From Patescibacteria group bacterium (GTDB lineage: Bacteria; Patescibacteriota; Gracilibacteria; UBA1369; LOWO2-01-FULL-3), in NCBI GenBank assembly GCA_018818755.1, contig JAHIRL010000156.1, forward strand, positions 1 to 5,734: DNA of 5,734 nt, written 5' to 3'. Each line of letters starts with the position of its first letter. The first letter of the stretch is position 1. Made by a program: the position numbers and the translations under genes. Below the pieces are notes generated by a model. The model saw only the letters and a program-made list of their open reading frames with translations, was not told the origin of the DNA and did not search any database. Shown here piece after piece: positions 1-5,710 of the stretch.

Positions 1-2
1 AG

Positions 3-1028
3 GCTGGAAAAGCTTATTATGCCGCTGAGAGTGGGGTGGAGGAGGCTCTTTATTATTTGGATAATGAGCTGCCGGGTTGGGAGAATGGTTCAAATGGGGA
101 GGCTTTTGTTTTGAGTGATGGGCTTACTTATGATTATGAAGTGAAAAATAAATGTGATAGTTATCCTTGTTTTGATGCGGATGAGTTTGATGTGGCCGCC
201 GCTCCAGCTGAGGCTTTCTATGGTGTGCTTGAACTTAATGAAACTTTGACGCTACCTCTTTTTACGCTTGATGAAGATGGTGAGGTGGATAGTGTGAAGG
301 ATTTTACGGTGGAGTATTTTTTGGCTTTTGATCCTTCTACGGATTTGCGGATTGAGAATATGAGTGGTTGGGATATTTTGAGATGGAAGCTTTTTGGAAT
401 GAAGGATACTGAGGAGGGCTATGTGACTGAATCTATAAGTGATTTTACTGCGGCACTTACTTTTAAAAATGAGGTGGGGTCAACTTACGCCAAGAGTCCA
501 TCCTGGTTTGGGACAAAGCAATGTAATGGGGATAAAATTAAATGTTTGAGGGTGGATGCAGCCAGGTCTTCGGATGAGAATCTTTGCAATAATCGGGAGG
601 CTCGGGATTATTATGTTTATGAAAGCGGTGAATTGGCGAGTATTGCTTCTTGTTATCCTATTGCGGATTTTATGAGGGAGCATCAGGAGGGGGTTGCCGG
701 GGCTACCGGTTTAAATTATTTGAGTTTGACCAATATGATGAATCCGGCAATGTTGAAGGATACTGTTGAGGTGGGGGAGGATGGTCAGGAAAAAATCAGA
801 GGGGAGTATGCCAAGAGGGAGCTTTCTCGCTTATATTTCCGGGTGGAAACCTATGATGATGAAGTTGTGCGGGAATACAGCGATATAATTTCGACAGGTT
901 ATTTTGGTGACAAGAAACAGTCTTTAAAACTGAGCATCAAGCGTGACAGCTATATGCCGGTTTTCAACTTCTCGATTTACAGCACTTATGGGAAGGATAA
1001 GTTTTATTTTGAAGATTATGAGGGGTAG
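3..1028 (+). CDS. PilX-like type IV pilin-related protein (5' end cut off by the window)
   Basis: The open frame runs in from the left edge. The GTG at 36 is an internal valine, not the start, because the frame upstream reads AGKAYYAAESG and continues into VEEALYYL. This is the conserved segment that follows the hydrophobic N-terminal helix of PilX-type minor pilins and related prepilin-like proteins. The prepilin leader and membrane helix therefore lie outside the window, and 341 residues are visible. Next comes a long acidic, beta-rich, presumably extracytoplasmic region with six cysteines, in codons at about 153, 168, 522, 543, 585 and 651; the first four form two close pairs, so disulfides are plausible. 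The C-terminal part (bases about 820-1000) has the pattern RLYFRVETY, then REYSDI..TGYFGDKKQSL, then KRDSYMPVFNFSIY. From memory this resembles the end of pilus-assembly PilX-like proteins of Candidate Phyla Radiation bacteria. Its role would be in pilus assembly or as a minor pilin at the cell surface. No other pilus gene is visible; any operon partners would lie upstream. The stop is TAG, 3 bases from the convergent gene. The family call is fairly safe; the exact role is not. Confidence 0.75.
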   Translation, partial: AGKAYYAAESGVEEALYYLDNELPGWENGSNGEAFVLSDGLTYDYEVKNKCDSYPCFDADEFDVAAAPAEAFYGVLELNETLTLPLFTLDEDGEVDSVKDFTVEYFLAFDPSTDLRIENMSGWDILRWKLFGMKDTEEGYVTESISDFTAALTFKNEVGSTYAKSPSWFGTKQCNGDKIKCLRVDAARSSDENLCNNREARDYYVYESGELASIASCYPIADFMREHQEGVAGATGLNYLSLTNMMNPAMLKDTVEVGEDGQEKIRGEYAKRELSRLYFRVETYDDEVVREYSDIISTGYFGDKKQSLKLSIKRDSYMPVFNFSIYSTYGKDKFYFEDYEG

Positions 1029-1031
1029 GGG

Positions 1032-2051
1032 CTAAATTGCTTTTATCATTCTTTCAATGTCTTGAATCATTTCGTCTGCGTTCATTCTGATCATCGGATC
1101 CTTAAAGGTGAGAGATCTTGTTATGTAGAGTAGACTTCTGTTAATTGATTTAATCGATTTTAGGTCAACCAGATCTGATATTTTTGGTGCTTTTCTTGGG
1201 AATTTTTTGTTTTCTCTGATGATTGTTTCTTTTAGGTCGTTGTGATCATTTGCGTCTGTTGGTTGTCTGAGGCTCAATCCTTTGATCATTCTTAGGGTAT
1301 TTTGCTTTTTTTGGGGATCCGCAATATTTTTTACGGTTTCTAAATCTTTTATAATTTGAATGAGCTTTTCTATTAGGAGTAAGAGGAGCTCTTGAATTGA
1401 CTTTTCTTCTCCTTTTTTTTGTTTTTCTTGTTCAATTATTTCCATCGCTTCATCAAATTTGCCCAAATTTGTCAGAATAAGCAGATTTGTTTGATCCGGA
1501 GTTTCTTTATCGGTTTCTTCCAGGATAGCGTCGATTTCTTCTTTGAGTGTTTTTGAGTTAAAAGGGGCTCCATTTTTAATTATGTTGGATAAGTGTAGTG
1601 CTAGAACTCTTTTTGCTTCTTTGTCTGAGGGGTTTGCTTCCAGGTGTTCTCTGATGACTTTTTCAGCTTCATCTCGGTACTTGTAACAGTACTTATAATG
1701 GCGATCTAAAGCATCTGAGAGAGATGATAGTGTTGAGAGGTTTTTTGCTGAAGATTCGTAGTTTTTAACTAGGTCAAAGGTCTTCTCATAGGCGCTAATA
1801 TTGTGATATCCATCTTCAGCTGATAATGTTGTGTTTATTTCACTTTTTAGACTTTCTATTTCCTCCTGCTTTCTTTTAAGTTCCTCTTCTTCGTTGAATG
1901 TGTCGAAAACTGTTCTTAGCGCACCTCTAACGGTTATTTTTATTTCTTTGGGAATATCGAGATTCCTGATTGCATCCAGTGTTCTTGTTTCCAGTTCTTG
2001 TACGGGGCTTTCTTCTTCGGGAATTGTTTCTCCGGGATTTTCTTCTGCCAT
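1032..2051 (-). CDS. Hypothetical all-helical, TPR-like cytoplasmic protein
   Basis: I do not recognise this 339-residue protein. It has no signal peptide and no clear transmembrane segment; the leucine-rich stretch at residues 221-235 is amphipathic and interrupted by E, K and Q. The N-terminus (1-22) is acidic and proline/glutamate-rich, probably disordered. Residues about 54-73 are a charged heptad-like stretch compatible with a short coiled coil. Residues about 125-160 (DEAEKVIREHLEANPSDKEA) and 188-212 (LLILTNLGKFDEAMEIIEQE) look like degenerate tetratricopeptide helices. The C-terminal 60 residues are basic then amphipathic. There is one cysteine (C122) and no catalytic motif. A scaffold or protein-binding role is a guess from fold type only. 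The start ATG at 2051 is the first in frame and gives a natural acidic N-terminus; no Shine-Dalgarno precedes it. It converges on the pilin gene and diverges from the winged-helix gene, so it is probably monocistronic. The gene is real by length and biased composition; function unknown. Confidence 0.8.
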   Translation of the reverse strand: MAEENPGETIPEEESPVQELETRTLDAIRNLDIPKEIKITVRGALRTVFDTFNEEEELKRKQEEIESLKSEINTTLSAEDGYHNISAYEKTFDLVKNYESSAKNLSTLSSLSDALDRHYKYCYKYRDEAEKVIREHLEANPSDKEAKRVLALHLSNIIKNGAPFNSKTLKEEIDAILEETDKETPDQTNLLILTNLGKFDEAMEIIEQEKQKKGEEKSIQELLLLLIEKLIQIIKDLETVKNIADPQKKQNTLRMIKGLSLRQPTDANDHNDLKETIIRENKKFPRKAPKISDLVDLKSIKSINRSLLYITRSLTFKDPMIRMNADEMIQDIERMIKAI

Positions 2052-2060
2052 GTTTTTAAG

Positions 2061-2066
2061 ATTAAA
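2061..2066 (-). promoter_or_regulatory. Weak candidate -10 element for the helical hypothetical gene
   Basis: On the minus strand the hexamer TTTAAT (5 of 6 matches to TATAAT) ends 9 bases before the ATG at 2051. No convincing -35 lies 16-18 bases upstream, where the sequence is A-rich. If used, it would leave a leader of only a few bases, in line with the other genes here. This is a weak call in AT-rich DNA. Confidence 0.3.
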
Positions 2067-2129
2067 TTGATTTCAAACTAATATTTTTTTGGGGGAATTG
2101 CAATATTTTTATCTTGTTGTTAAATTTCC

Positions 2130-2158
2130 TTGTAGGGGCGGGGAGTGGGTGTTAAAAT
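2130..2158 (+). promoter_or_regulatory. Candidate extended -10 promoter for the winged-helix gene and rlmN
   Basis: TTGTAG (2130-2135) is followed by a 17-base spacer and TAAAAT (2153-2158), preceded by TG at 2150-2151 in the extended -10 position. The -10 ends six bases before the ATG at 2165, so transcription would begin at or next to the start codon and the message would be leaderless. The spacer is unusually G-rich (12 of 17 bases). An alternative is TTGCAA (2098-2103), 17 bases, TAAATT (2121-2126), which would give a leader of about 30 bases carrying a G-rich stretch too far from the ATG to be a normal ribosome binding site. It would probably also drive rlmN, which lies 21 bases after the first gene. 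Confidence 0.5.
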
Positions 2159-2164
2159 TTGTTT

Positions 2165-2548
2165 ATGGAAAAAAATGATTTAAAAAATGGTAAGGAGTTT
2201 GAGGGAGATTGTAATGTTAAGGTTGAGAATCTTCTTCTTGAAAAAGGGCCGATGAATCTTGATTTGGTTGTAGCTTGTGCGGATTTGTCATGGGATCAGG
2301 TTGAGAAATCTGTTGTTGATTTGTGGAATAGGGGTGTTGCAGAGATTTCTTCCTGGGTTGATGTATCTTCAGGTAAAAAAATTCCTCTTTTTAATATTAG
2401 GCGTTCAAGTTTGCAGAAGCCCGGAACAGTGGGGAAACAGGCGATGAGGTTGAGTGATATTCTTGATTCTGAATCAAAAAGTGAAAAGTGGTGTTTGAAT
2501 GATGGGATTACCGAGGTGAGGGAGAGTATTTCTAAGTGCTGTAACTAA
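2165..2548 (+). CDS. Small winged-helix-like protein of unknown function
   Basis: A 127-residue soluble protein. Residues about 19-80 look like a winged helix-turn-helix: helix 1 (VKVENLLLEKGPM), helix 2 (LDLVVACAD), a turn at LSW, helix 3 (DQVEKSVVDLWNRG), then a beta-hairpin-like wing (VAEISSWVDVSSGKKIPLFNIRR). This pattern of asking a question of the DNA with a second helix and ending in 'LW..G' is typical of MarR/ArsR-like folds, but no specific family is recognised. Residues 81-127 are polar, and the protein ends with two adjacent cysteines and an asparagine. The ATG at 2165 is chosen over a TTG two codons earlier (2159) because the -10 hexamer ends at 2158 and would abut that TTG. A TAA at 2153-2155 bars any longer form. 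It is followed by rlmN in the same frame after TAA and 21 bases, so the two are probably cotranscribed. It could be a DNA-binding regulator, perhaps of its own promoter, or an RNA- or protein-binding module; the sequence does not decide. Confidence 0.7.
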   Translation: MEKNDLKNGKEFEGDCNVKVENLLLEKGPMNLDLVVACADLSWDQVEKSVVDLWNRGVAEISSWVDVSSGKKIPLFNIRRSSLQKPGTVGKQAMRLSDILDSESKSEKWCLNDGITEVRESISKCCN

Positions 2549-2569
2549 GAAAATAATTTTTATTTTTGT

Positions 2570-3547
2570 ATGGTTTTTCTTGAAAATGTTGAAGGGGTTT
2601 TAAAGGGTGAACCGGCTTATAGAGTTAAACAGGCGAAAGAGGCTGTGTTTAAGCAGTTTATTTCGGATTGGGGCGAGGCGAAAAATTTGCCGGCGGGGTT
2701 GCGGAAAGCTCTTGAGGAAAAATGTCCTTTGGAGATAGAGGCGGAGTTTTTTGAGTCCGGTGACGGACAGACAGTGAAGGCTCTTGTTGATCTTGACGAT
2801 GGAGAGAAAATTGAAACGGTATTGATGAAGGAGACGGTTTGTGTGTCCTGTCAGGTGGGGTGTGGGATGGGTTGTGATTTTTGCGCGACGGGGAAGATGG
2901 GGTTTAAGCGGAATTTGTCGGTTGATGAAATTGTGGAGCAGGTTTTGCTGTTTTTGCGAAAGGGGAAGCAGGTTTCACATGTGGTGTTTATGGGGATGGG
3001 AGAGCCGTTTTTGAATTATGAGAATGTGATTTTTGCGGCGAAGGTTTTTAATGAGGATTTGGGGATTGCGGCTCGAAAAATTTCGGTGTCGACCTGTGGA
3101 ATTGTTCCGGGAATCAAAAAATTTGCTGATGAAAAAATGCAGATGAATCTGGCAATTTCTCTGCATGCTTCAAATAGTGAGTTGCGGGATAAATTTATGC
3201 CTGTAAATAAACGGTTTTCGATGGGCGATGTGCTTGATGCGGTGCGGGAGTATATTGAAAAAACCGGCAGAAAGGTGATGATTGAGTATGTTTTGTTGAA
3301 AGGGGTGAATGATAATATGGCTCAAGCGAAGGAGTTGGGGAAATTGCTAAAATCAAAATTACGGCATTTGTTTATGGTGAATTTGATTGTTTATAATTCT
3401 ACCGGAGGAAATTATTTACGGCCTGAGAGTAAGCGGGTTTCTGATTTTCGAAAGGCTTTGGAGTCTGAGGGGATTACGGTGACTCAGAGGTTTAGGATGG
3501 GGCATGATATCGAAGGAGCTTGCGGTCAGCTTAGAGCTCGCCACTGA
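2570..3547 (+). CDS. rlmN: Dual-specificity 23S rRNA A2503 / tRNA A37 C2-methyltransferase RlmN
   Basis: A radical-SAM enzyme that methylates C2 of an adenine in the peptidyl-transferase centre of 23S rRNA; in well-studied bacteria it also acts on A37 of some tRNAs. The 325-residue protein has a short N-terminal RNA-recognition part (about 1-85; PAYRVKQA and LPAGLRKALEE are typical). The radical-SAM barrel follows, with the [4Fe-4S] motif CxxxCxxC at C98, C102 and C105, and MGMGEP at 141-146 as the SAM-binding segment. C91, seven residues before the cluster, corresponds to the E. coli catalytic C118. C318 in GACGQL corresponds to the methyl-carrying C355. Both catalytic cysteines and the cluster are intact, so it should be active. 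It is shorter than E. coli RlmN (384 residues), mostly at the ends. RlmN is preferred over Cfr because of overall family resemblance and the housekeeping context. The start at 2570 fits the family N-terminus; no Shine-Dalgarno is visible, so translation may rely on coupling with the upstream gene. The stop is TGA, right after the expected family C-terminus, and its last 17 bases overlap the end of the opposite HD gene. Confidence 0.95.
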   Translation: MVFLENVEGVLKGEPAYRVKQAKEAVFKQFISDWGEAKNLPAGLRKALEEKCPLEIEAEFFESGDGQTVKALVDLDDGEKIETVLMKETVCVSCQVGCGMGCDFCATGKMGFKRNLSVDEIVEQVLLFLRKGKQVSHVVFMGMGEPFLNYENVIFAAKVFNEDLGIAARKISVSTCGIVPGIKKFADEKMQMNLAISLHASNSELRDKFMPVNKRFSMGDVLDAVREYIEKTGRKVMIEYVLLKGVNDNMAQAKELGKLLKSKLRHLFMVNLIVYNSTGGNYLRPESKRVSDFRKALESEGITVTQRFRMGHDIEGACGQLRARH

Positions 3548-4151
3548 TTTCGTGATCCAAGCGCTTGAAGAAGTCGACCATAAATTTGTGGCGGTTTTTT
3601 GCCAGACGCTTGCCTTCGCGGGTGAGCATTCGTGATGAGATGTGGCGGAGTTTTATCATGAATTCACGATAGGCGGTGTCTTCTTTAGTGTAGGGCTTGG
3701 TTTTGGCAATGTCTATGCCTTTGTTGTGGAGTTTGGCGCCAATTTCTCCGGCAAAAAGGAAAGTGCGACCAATGCCGACCGCTCCTATTGAGTCCAGTTT
3801 GTCAGCATCAAACAAGATGCGGGCTTCCAAACTTTCCGGTTTTAGTTTTCCCCGGAAGCGATGGGTGGCGATGCAGTGGGAGATTTGGTCGATTTCGTCA
3901 GGATTGTAATTGTTTTTTTGTAGAATTTTTGCGGCCATTTTTGCGCCGAGTTCCGCGTGGCAAACACGACCTTTTTCTTTGTCCTCTTGTGGTCTGGCGA
4001 TATCATGCAAAAGGGCGGCTGCTTCAAGGATTTTCATATTGGCTTTTTCGATTTTGCCGATGTGCAGGCAAAGAGCGTGCACCCGCATGGTGTGGTCGAG
4101 GTCATGGCTGCCGCGGGAGTCTTTAAGTAGTTTTTGGATTTCTTTGTGCAT
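3531..4151 (-). CDS. HD-domain metal-dependent phosphohydrolase
   Basis: A 206-residue soluble protein of the HD superfamily, which uses one or two metal ions to hydrolyse phosphoester or phosphoanhydride bonds. The expected motifs are in order: H16 and H20 in SHDLDHTMRV, the HD pair H49-D50 in LLHDIA, H65 in CHAELGA, H92 and H97 in SHCIATHRFRG, and D115/D117/D120 in FDADKLDSIGAVGIGR. The GIGR segment and the length resemble the YedJ/YpgQ-type group. B. subtilis YpgQ in that group is described as a nucleotide pyrophosphohydrolase, so a nucleotide substrate is plausible but not shown. No regulatory or transmembrane domain is attached, which argues against a cyclic-di-GMP (HD-GYP) or RelA/SpoT role. 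The start ATG at 4151 is set by the position of a near-ideal -10 element six bases upstream. No ribosome binding site is possible in so short a leader. It is divergent from metG and overlaps the rlmN 3' end by 17 bases. Codons are C-ending (ATC, GCC, GAC) more often than in the plus-strand genes, reflecting strand composition rather than clear transfer. Confidence 0.9.
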   Translation of the reverse strand: MHKEIQKLLKDSRGSHDLDHTMRVHALCLHIGKIEKANMKILEAAALLHDIARPQEDKEKGRVCHAELGAKMAAKILQKNNYNPDEIDQISHCIATHRFRGKLKPESLEARILFDADKLDSIGAVGIGRTFLFAGEIGAKLHNKGIDIAKTKPYTKEDTAYREFMIKLRHISSRMLTREGKRLAKNRHKFMVDFFKRLDHEISGEL

Positions 4152-4157
4152 GGAGGG

Positions 4158-4166
4158 ATTATAGCA
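4158..4166 (-). promoter_or_regulatory. Extended -10 promoter (TGCTATAAT) of the HD gene
   Basis: On the minus strand the sequence reads TGC TATAAT, a perfect extended -10 consensus, then CCCTCC, then the ATG at 4151. No good -35 sits 16-18 bases upstream, which extended -10 promoters do not need. With six bases between the -10 and the ATG, the predicted transcript would start at or within a base or two of the A of ATG. CCCTCC is the reverse of what a ribosome binding site would be and would not be transcribed. Confidence 0.65.
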
Positions 4167-4174
4167 TTTTTGTC

Positions 4175-4204
4175 TTGAATAAGCTCCTATTTTTAAGCTA
4201 AAGT
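4175..4204 (+). promoter_or_regulatory. Candidate metG promoter
   Basis: TTGAAT (4175-4180), an 18-base spacer, then TAAAGT (4199-4204), ending six bases before the ATG at 4211. The hexamers are each imperfect (TTGAAT 3 of 6 and TAAAGT 4 of 6), but the geometry matches the other two promoters proposed here. No Shine-Dalgarno lies before the ATG, where the sequence is TTGGCGC. The -35 is only 8 bases from the divergent HD promoter, so the two would compete for polymerase. Confidence 0.45.
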
Positions 4205-4210
4205 TGGCGC

Positions 4211-5710
4211 ATGAGTAAATTTTATATTACAACGGCGATTCCTTATGTGAATGCGGCGCCGCATATCGGGTTTGCGCTGGAAGCGGTGCAGGCGGATGTG
4301 TTGGCGAGGTATCATCGGATGATCTCCGATGACACTTATTTTTTGACGGGTGTGGATGAGCACGGTGTGAAGCTCTACGATACGGCGAAGGAGGTGGGGA
4401 TGGAAACTCAGGAGTTTGCCGATTTGAACGCGGAAAAATTTAAGGCATTGCGGGAGGTTCTTAATCTTACAAATGATGATTTTGTTCGAACTACTTCGGA
4501 TCGTCACAAAAAAGGAGCGCAGAAATTCTGGATGAAGTTGTTTGAAAATGGCGATATTTATAAAGGTTCCTATAAGGGGCTTTATTGTAAGGGTTGTGAG
4601 TCTTTTATTCCGGAGAAGGATTTGCTGGACGGAAAGTGCGCGACTCATCAGAAAGAGCCTCAGGAGCTTGAAGAGGAAAACTATTTTTTCAAATTATCAA
4701 AATATTCAGATCAAATAAAAGAGCTGATTAAAACCGATAAGCTTAAAATTGTGCCGGAGAGTCGTAAAAATGAAATGCTAAATATTATCGGGGAGGGTGG
4801 CTTGTATGATGTGAGTTTTTCGCGGCCAAAGGATCAATTGCCCTGGGGAATTGATGTCCCGAATGATCAAACGCAGGTGATGTATGTCTGGGGTGATGCC
4901 TTGACCAATTATATTACGGCTTTGGATTTTGAAGGCGAGGGCGAGAAATACAAAAAATATTGGCCTTGTGATGTACATTTGATTGGTAAGGATATTTTGC
5001 GATTTCACGCGGGGATTTGGATTGGGATGCTTTTGAGTGCGGGGGAGAAGTTGCCCGAGGCTGTTTATGTGCATGGATTTGTGACCAGCGAGGGACAGAA
5101 GATGAGCAAGAGCTTGGGAAATGTGGTTGATCCGCTTGAATATGTAGAAAAGTATGGAGCGGATGCTTTGCGATATTTTTTAATGCGGGAAATTCCGACA
5201 ACAGATGATGGGGATTTTAGTCATTCTCGTTTTGTGGATGTTTATAATAGTGAATTGGCGAATGGTTTGGGAAATCTGGTGAATCGGGTAGTGATGATGA
5301 CGGATCGATATTTGGGTGGGAAGGTTCCAAGTGTGACTGAGCAGGGAGAATTTGGGAGGAAGGTTGAGGAGTTATTGGGGAAATATCATGCGGGAGTGAT
5401 GAAGTTTAATTTGAAAGTGGCGCTTGAAACTGTGGTTGAGCTTATAAATTTTGGGAATAAATATATCGATGATAAAAAACCCTGGGTGATGGCGAAGGAA
5501 GATGATTCGGAGATTGAGGTAGTTCTTTATAATCTGCTGGAATTATTGAGGTTTGCGGCTTATATGTTGAAGCCGATTGTGCCGAAAGTGAGTGAAAAGA
5601 TTTTGGGGCGATTGGATGTTGAAGGGGAGTTTGAACAGGAATGGGGTGGCCTTAAAACAGGTGGGCAGGTTGAAAAGGGGGAGCTTTTGTTTCCGAGGTT
5701 GGAGGAATAG
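4211..5710 (+). CDS. metG: Methionyl-tRNA synthetase (compact, single-zinc form)
   Basis: A class I aminoacyl-tRNA synthetase that charges tRNA-Met with methionine for initiation and elongation in the cytoplasm. The 499-residue protein starts with FYITTAIPYVNAAPHIG, the expected Rossmann-fold N-terminus. The HIGH motif is H18-I19-G20-F21, with the last histidine replaced by phenylalanine. The connective insertion carries one zinc site (C126xxC129 and C143xxH146), as in the Thermus type rather than the double-knuckle E. coli type. MYVWGDALTNY (224-234) holds the methionine-pocket tryptophan W227 and aspartate D230. The KMSKS loop is intact at 297-301. The helical anticodon-binding domain follows (about 340-470, with NGLGNLVNR and KKPW). 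The protein ends without the C-terminal EMAP/Trbp111-like tRNA-binding domain of larger forms, giving about the length of Thermus MetRS. The ATG at 4211 matches the family N-terminus. It is divergent from the HD gene by 59 bases; the window ends 24 bases after its TAG stop, with no terminator visible. Confidence 0.97.
   Translation: MSKFYITTAIPYVNAAPHIGFALEAVQADVLARYHRMISDDTYFLTGVDEHGVKLYDTAKEVGMETQEFADLNAEKFKALREVLNLTNDDFVRTTSDRHKKGAQKFWMKLFENGDIYKGSYKGLYCKGCESFIPEKDLLDGKCATHQKEPQELEEENYFFKLSKYSDQIKELIKTDKLKIVPESRKNEMLNIIGEGGLYDVSFSRPKDQLPWGIDVPNDQTQVMYVWGDALTNYITALDFEGEGEKYKKYWPCDVHLIGKDILRFHAGIWIGMLLSAGEKLPEAVYVHGFVTSEGQKMSKSLGNVVDPLEYVEKYGADALRYFLMREIPTTDDGDFSHSRFVDVYNSELANGLGNLVNRVVMMTDRYLGGKVPSVTEQGEFGRKVEELLGKYHAGVMKFNLKVALETVVELINFGNKYIDDKKPWVMAKEDDSEIEVVLYNLLELLRFAAYMLKPIVPKVSEKILGRLDVEGEFEQEWGGLKTGGQVEKGELLFPRLEE
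4312..4344 (+). terminator. Hairpin plus T-tract inside early metG (possible attenuator or chance)
   Basis: TCATCGGA (4312-4319), a five-base loop TGATC, and TCCGATGA (4325-4332) form a perfect 8-base-pair stem with four G:C pairs. CACTTA follows, then six T residues (4339-4344). This has the shape of an intrinsic terminator about 100 bases into metG. It overlaps codons for a conserved stretch (HRMISDDTYFL), so coding constraint or chance may explain it, and the T-tract starts a few bases later than in a strong terminator. Confidence 0.2.

Noticed and set aside
36..38. GTG as the start of the pilin-like gene
   Set aside because: The frame is open to the left edge and the upstream codons encode the conserved AYYAAESG segment, so this is an internal valine.
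1679..1694. Small inverted repeat GTACT/AGTAC inside the helical gene
   Set aside because: Only five base pairs and within coding sequence; expected by chance.
2159..2161. TTG start for the winged-helix gene
   Set aside because: The in-frame ATG two codons later is a better start and fits the -10 position; the TTG would lie directly next to the -10 hexamer.
3545..3547. TGA read as glycine (Gracilibacteria code) extending RlmN
   Set aside because: RlmN already has its normal C-terminus just before this codon, and no TGA occurs inside any of the six genes, whereas a TGA-glycine organism should use it often.
3558..3567. Ten-base palindrome CAAGCGCTTG near the HD gene end
   Set aside because: It lies in coding sequence, has no loop and no T-tract, so it is not a supported terminator or site.
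3788..4126. Plus-strand open frames opposite the HD gene
   Set aside because: They are antisense shadows with unlikely composition; the minus-strand frame carries all HD motifs.
4193..4648. Minus-strand open frame across the start of metG
   Set aside because: It covers the metG promoter and conserved coding region and its translation resembles no protein; it is a shadow.
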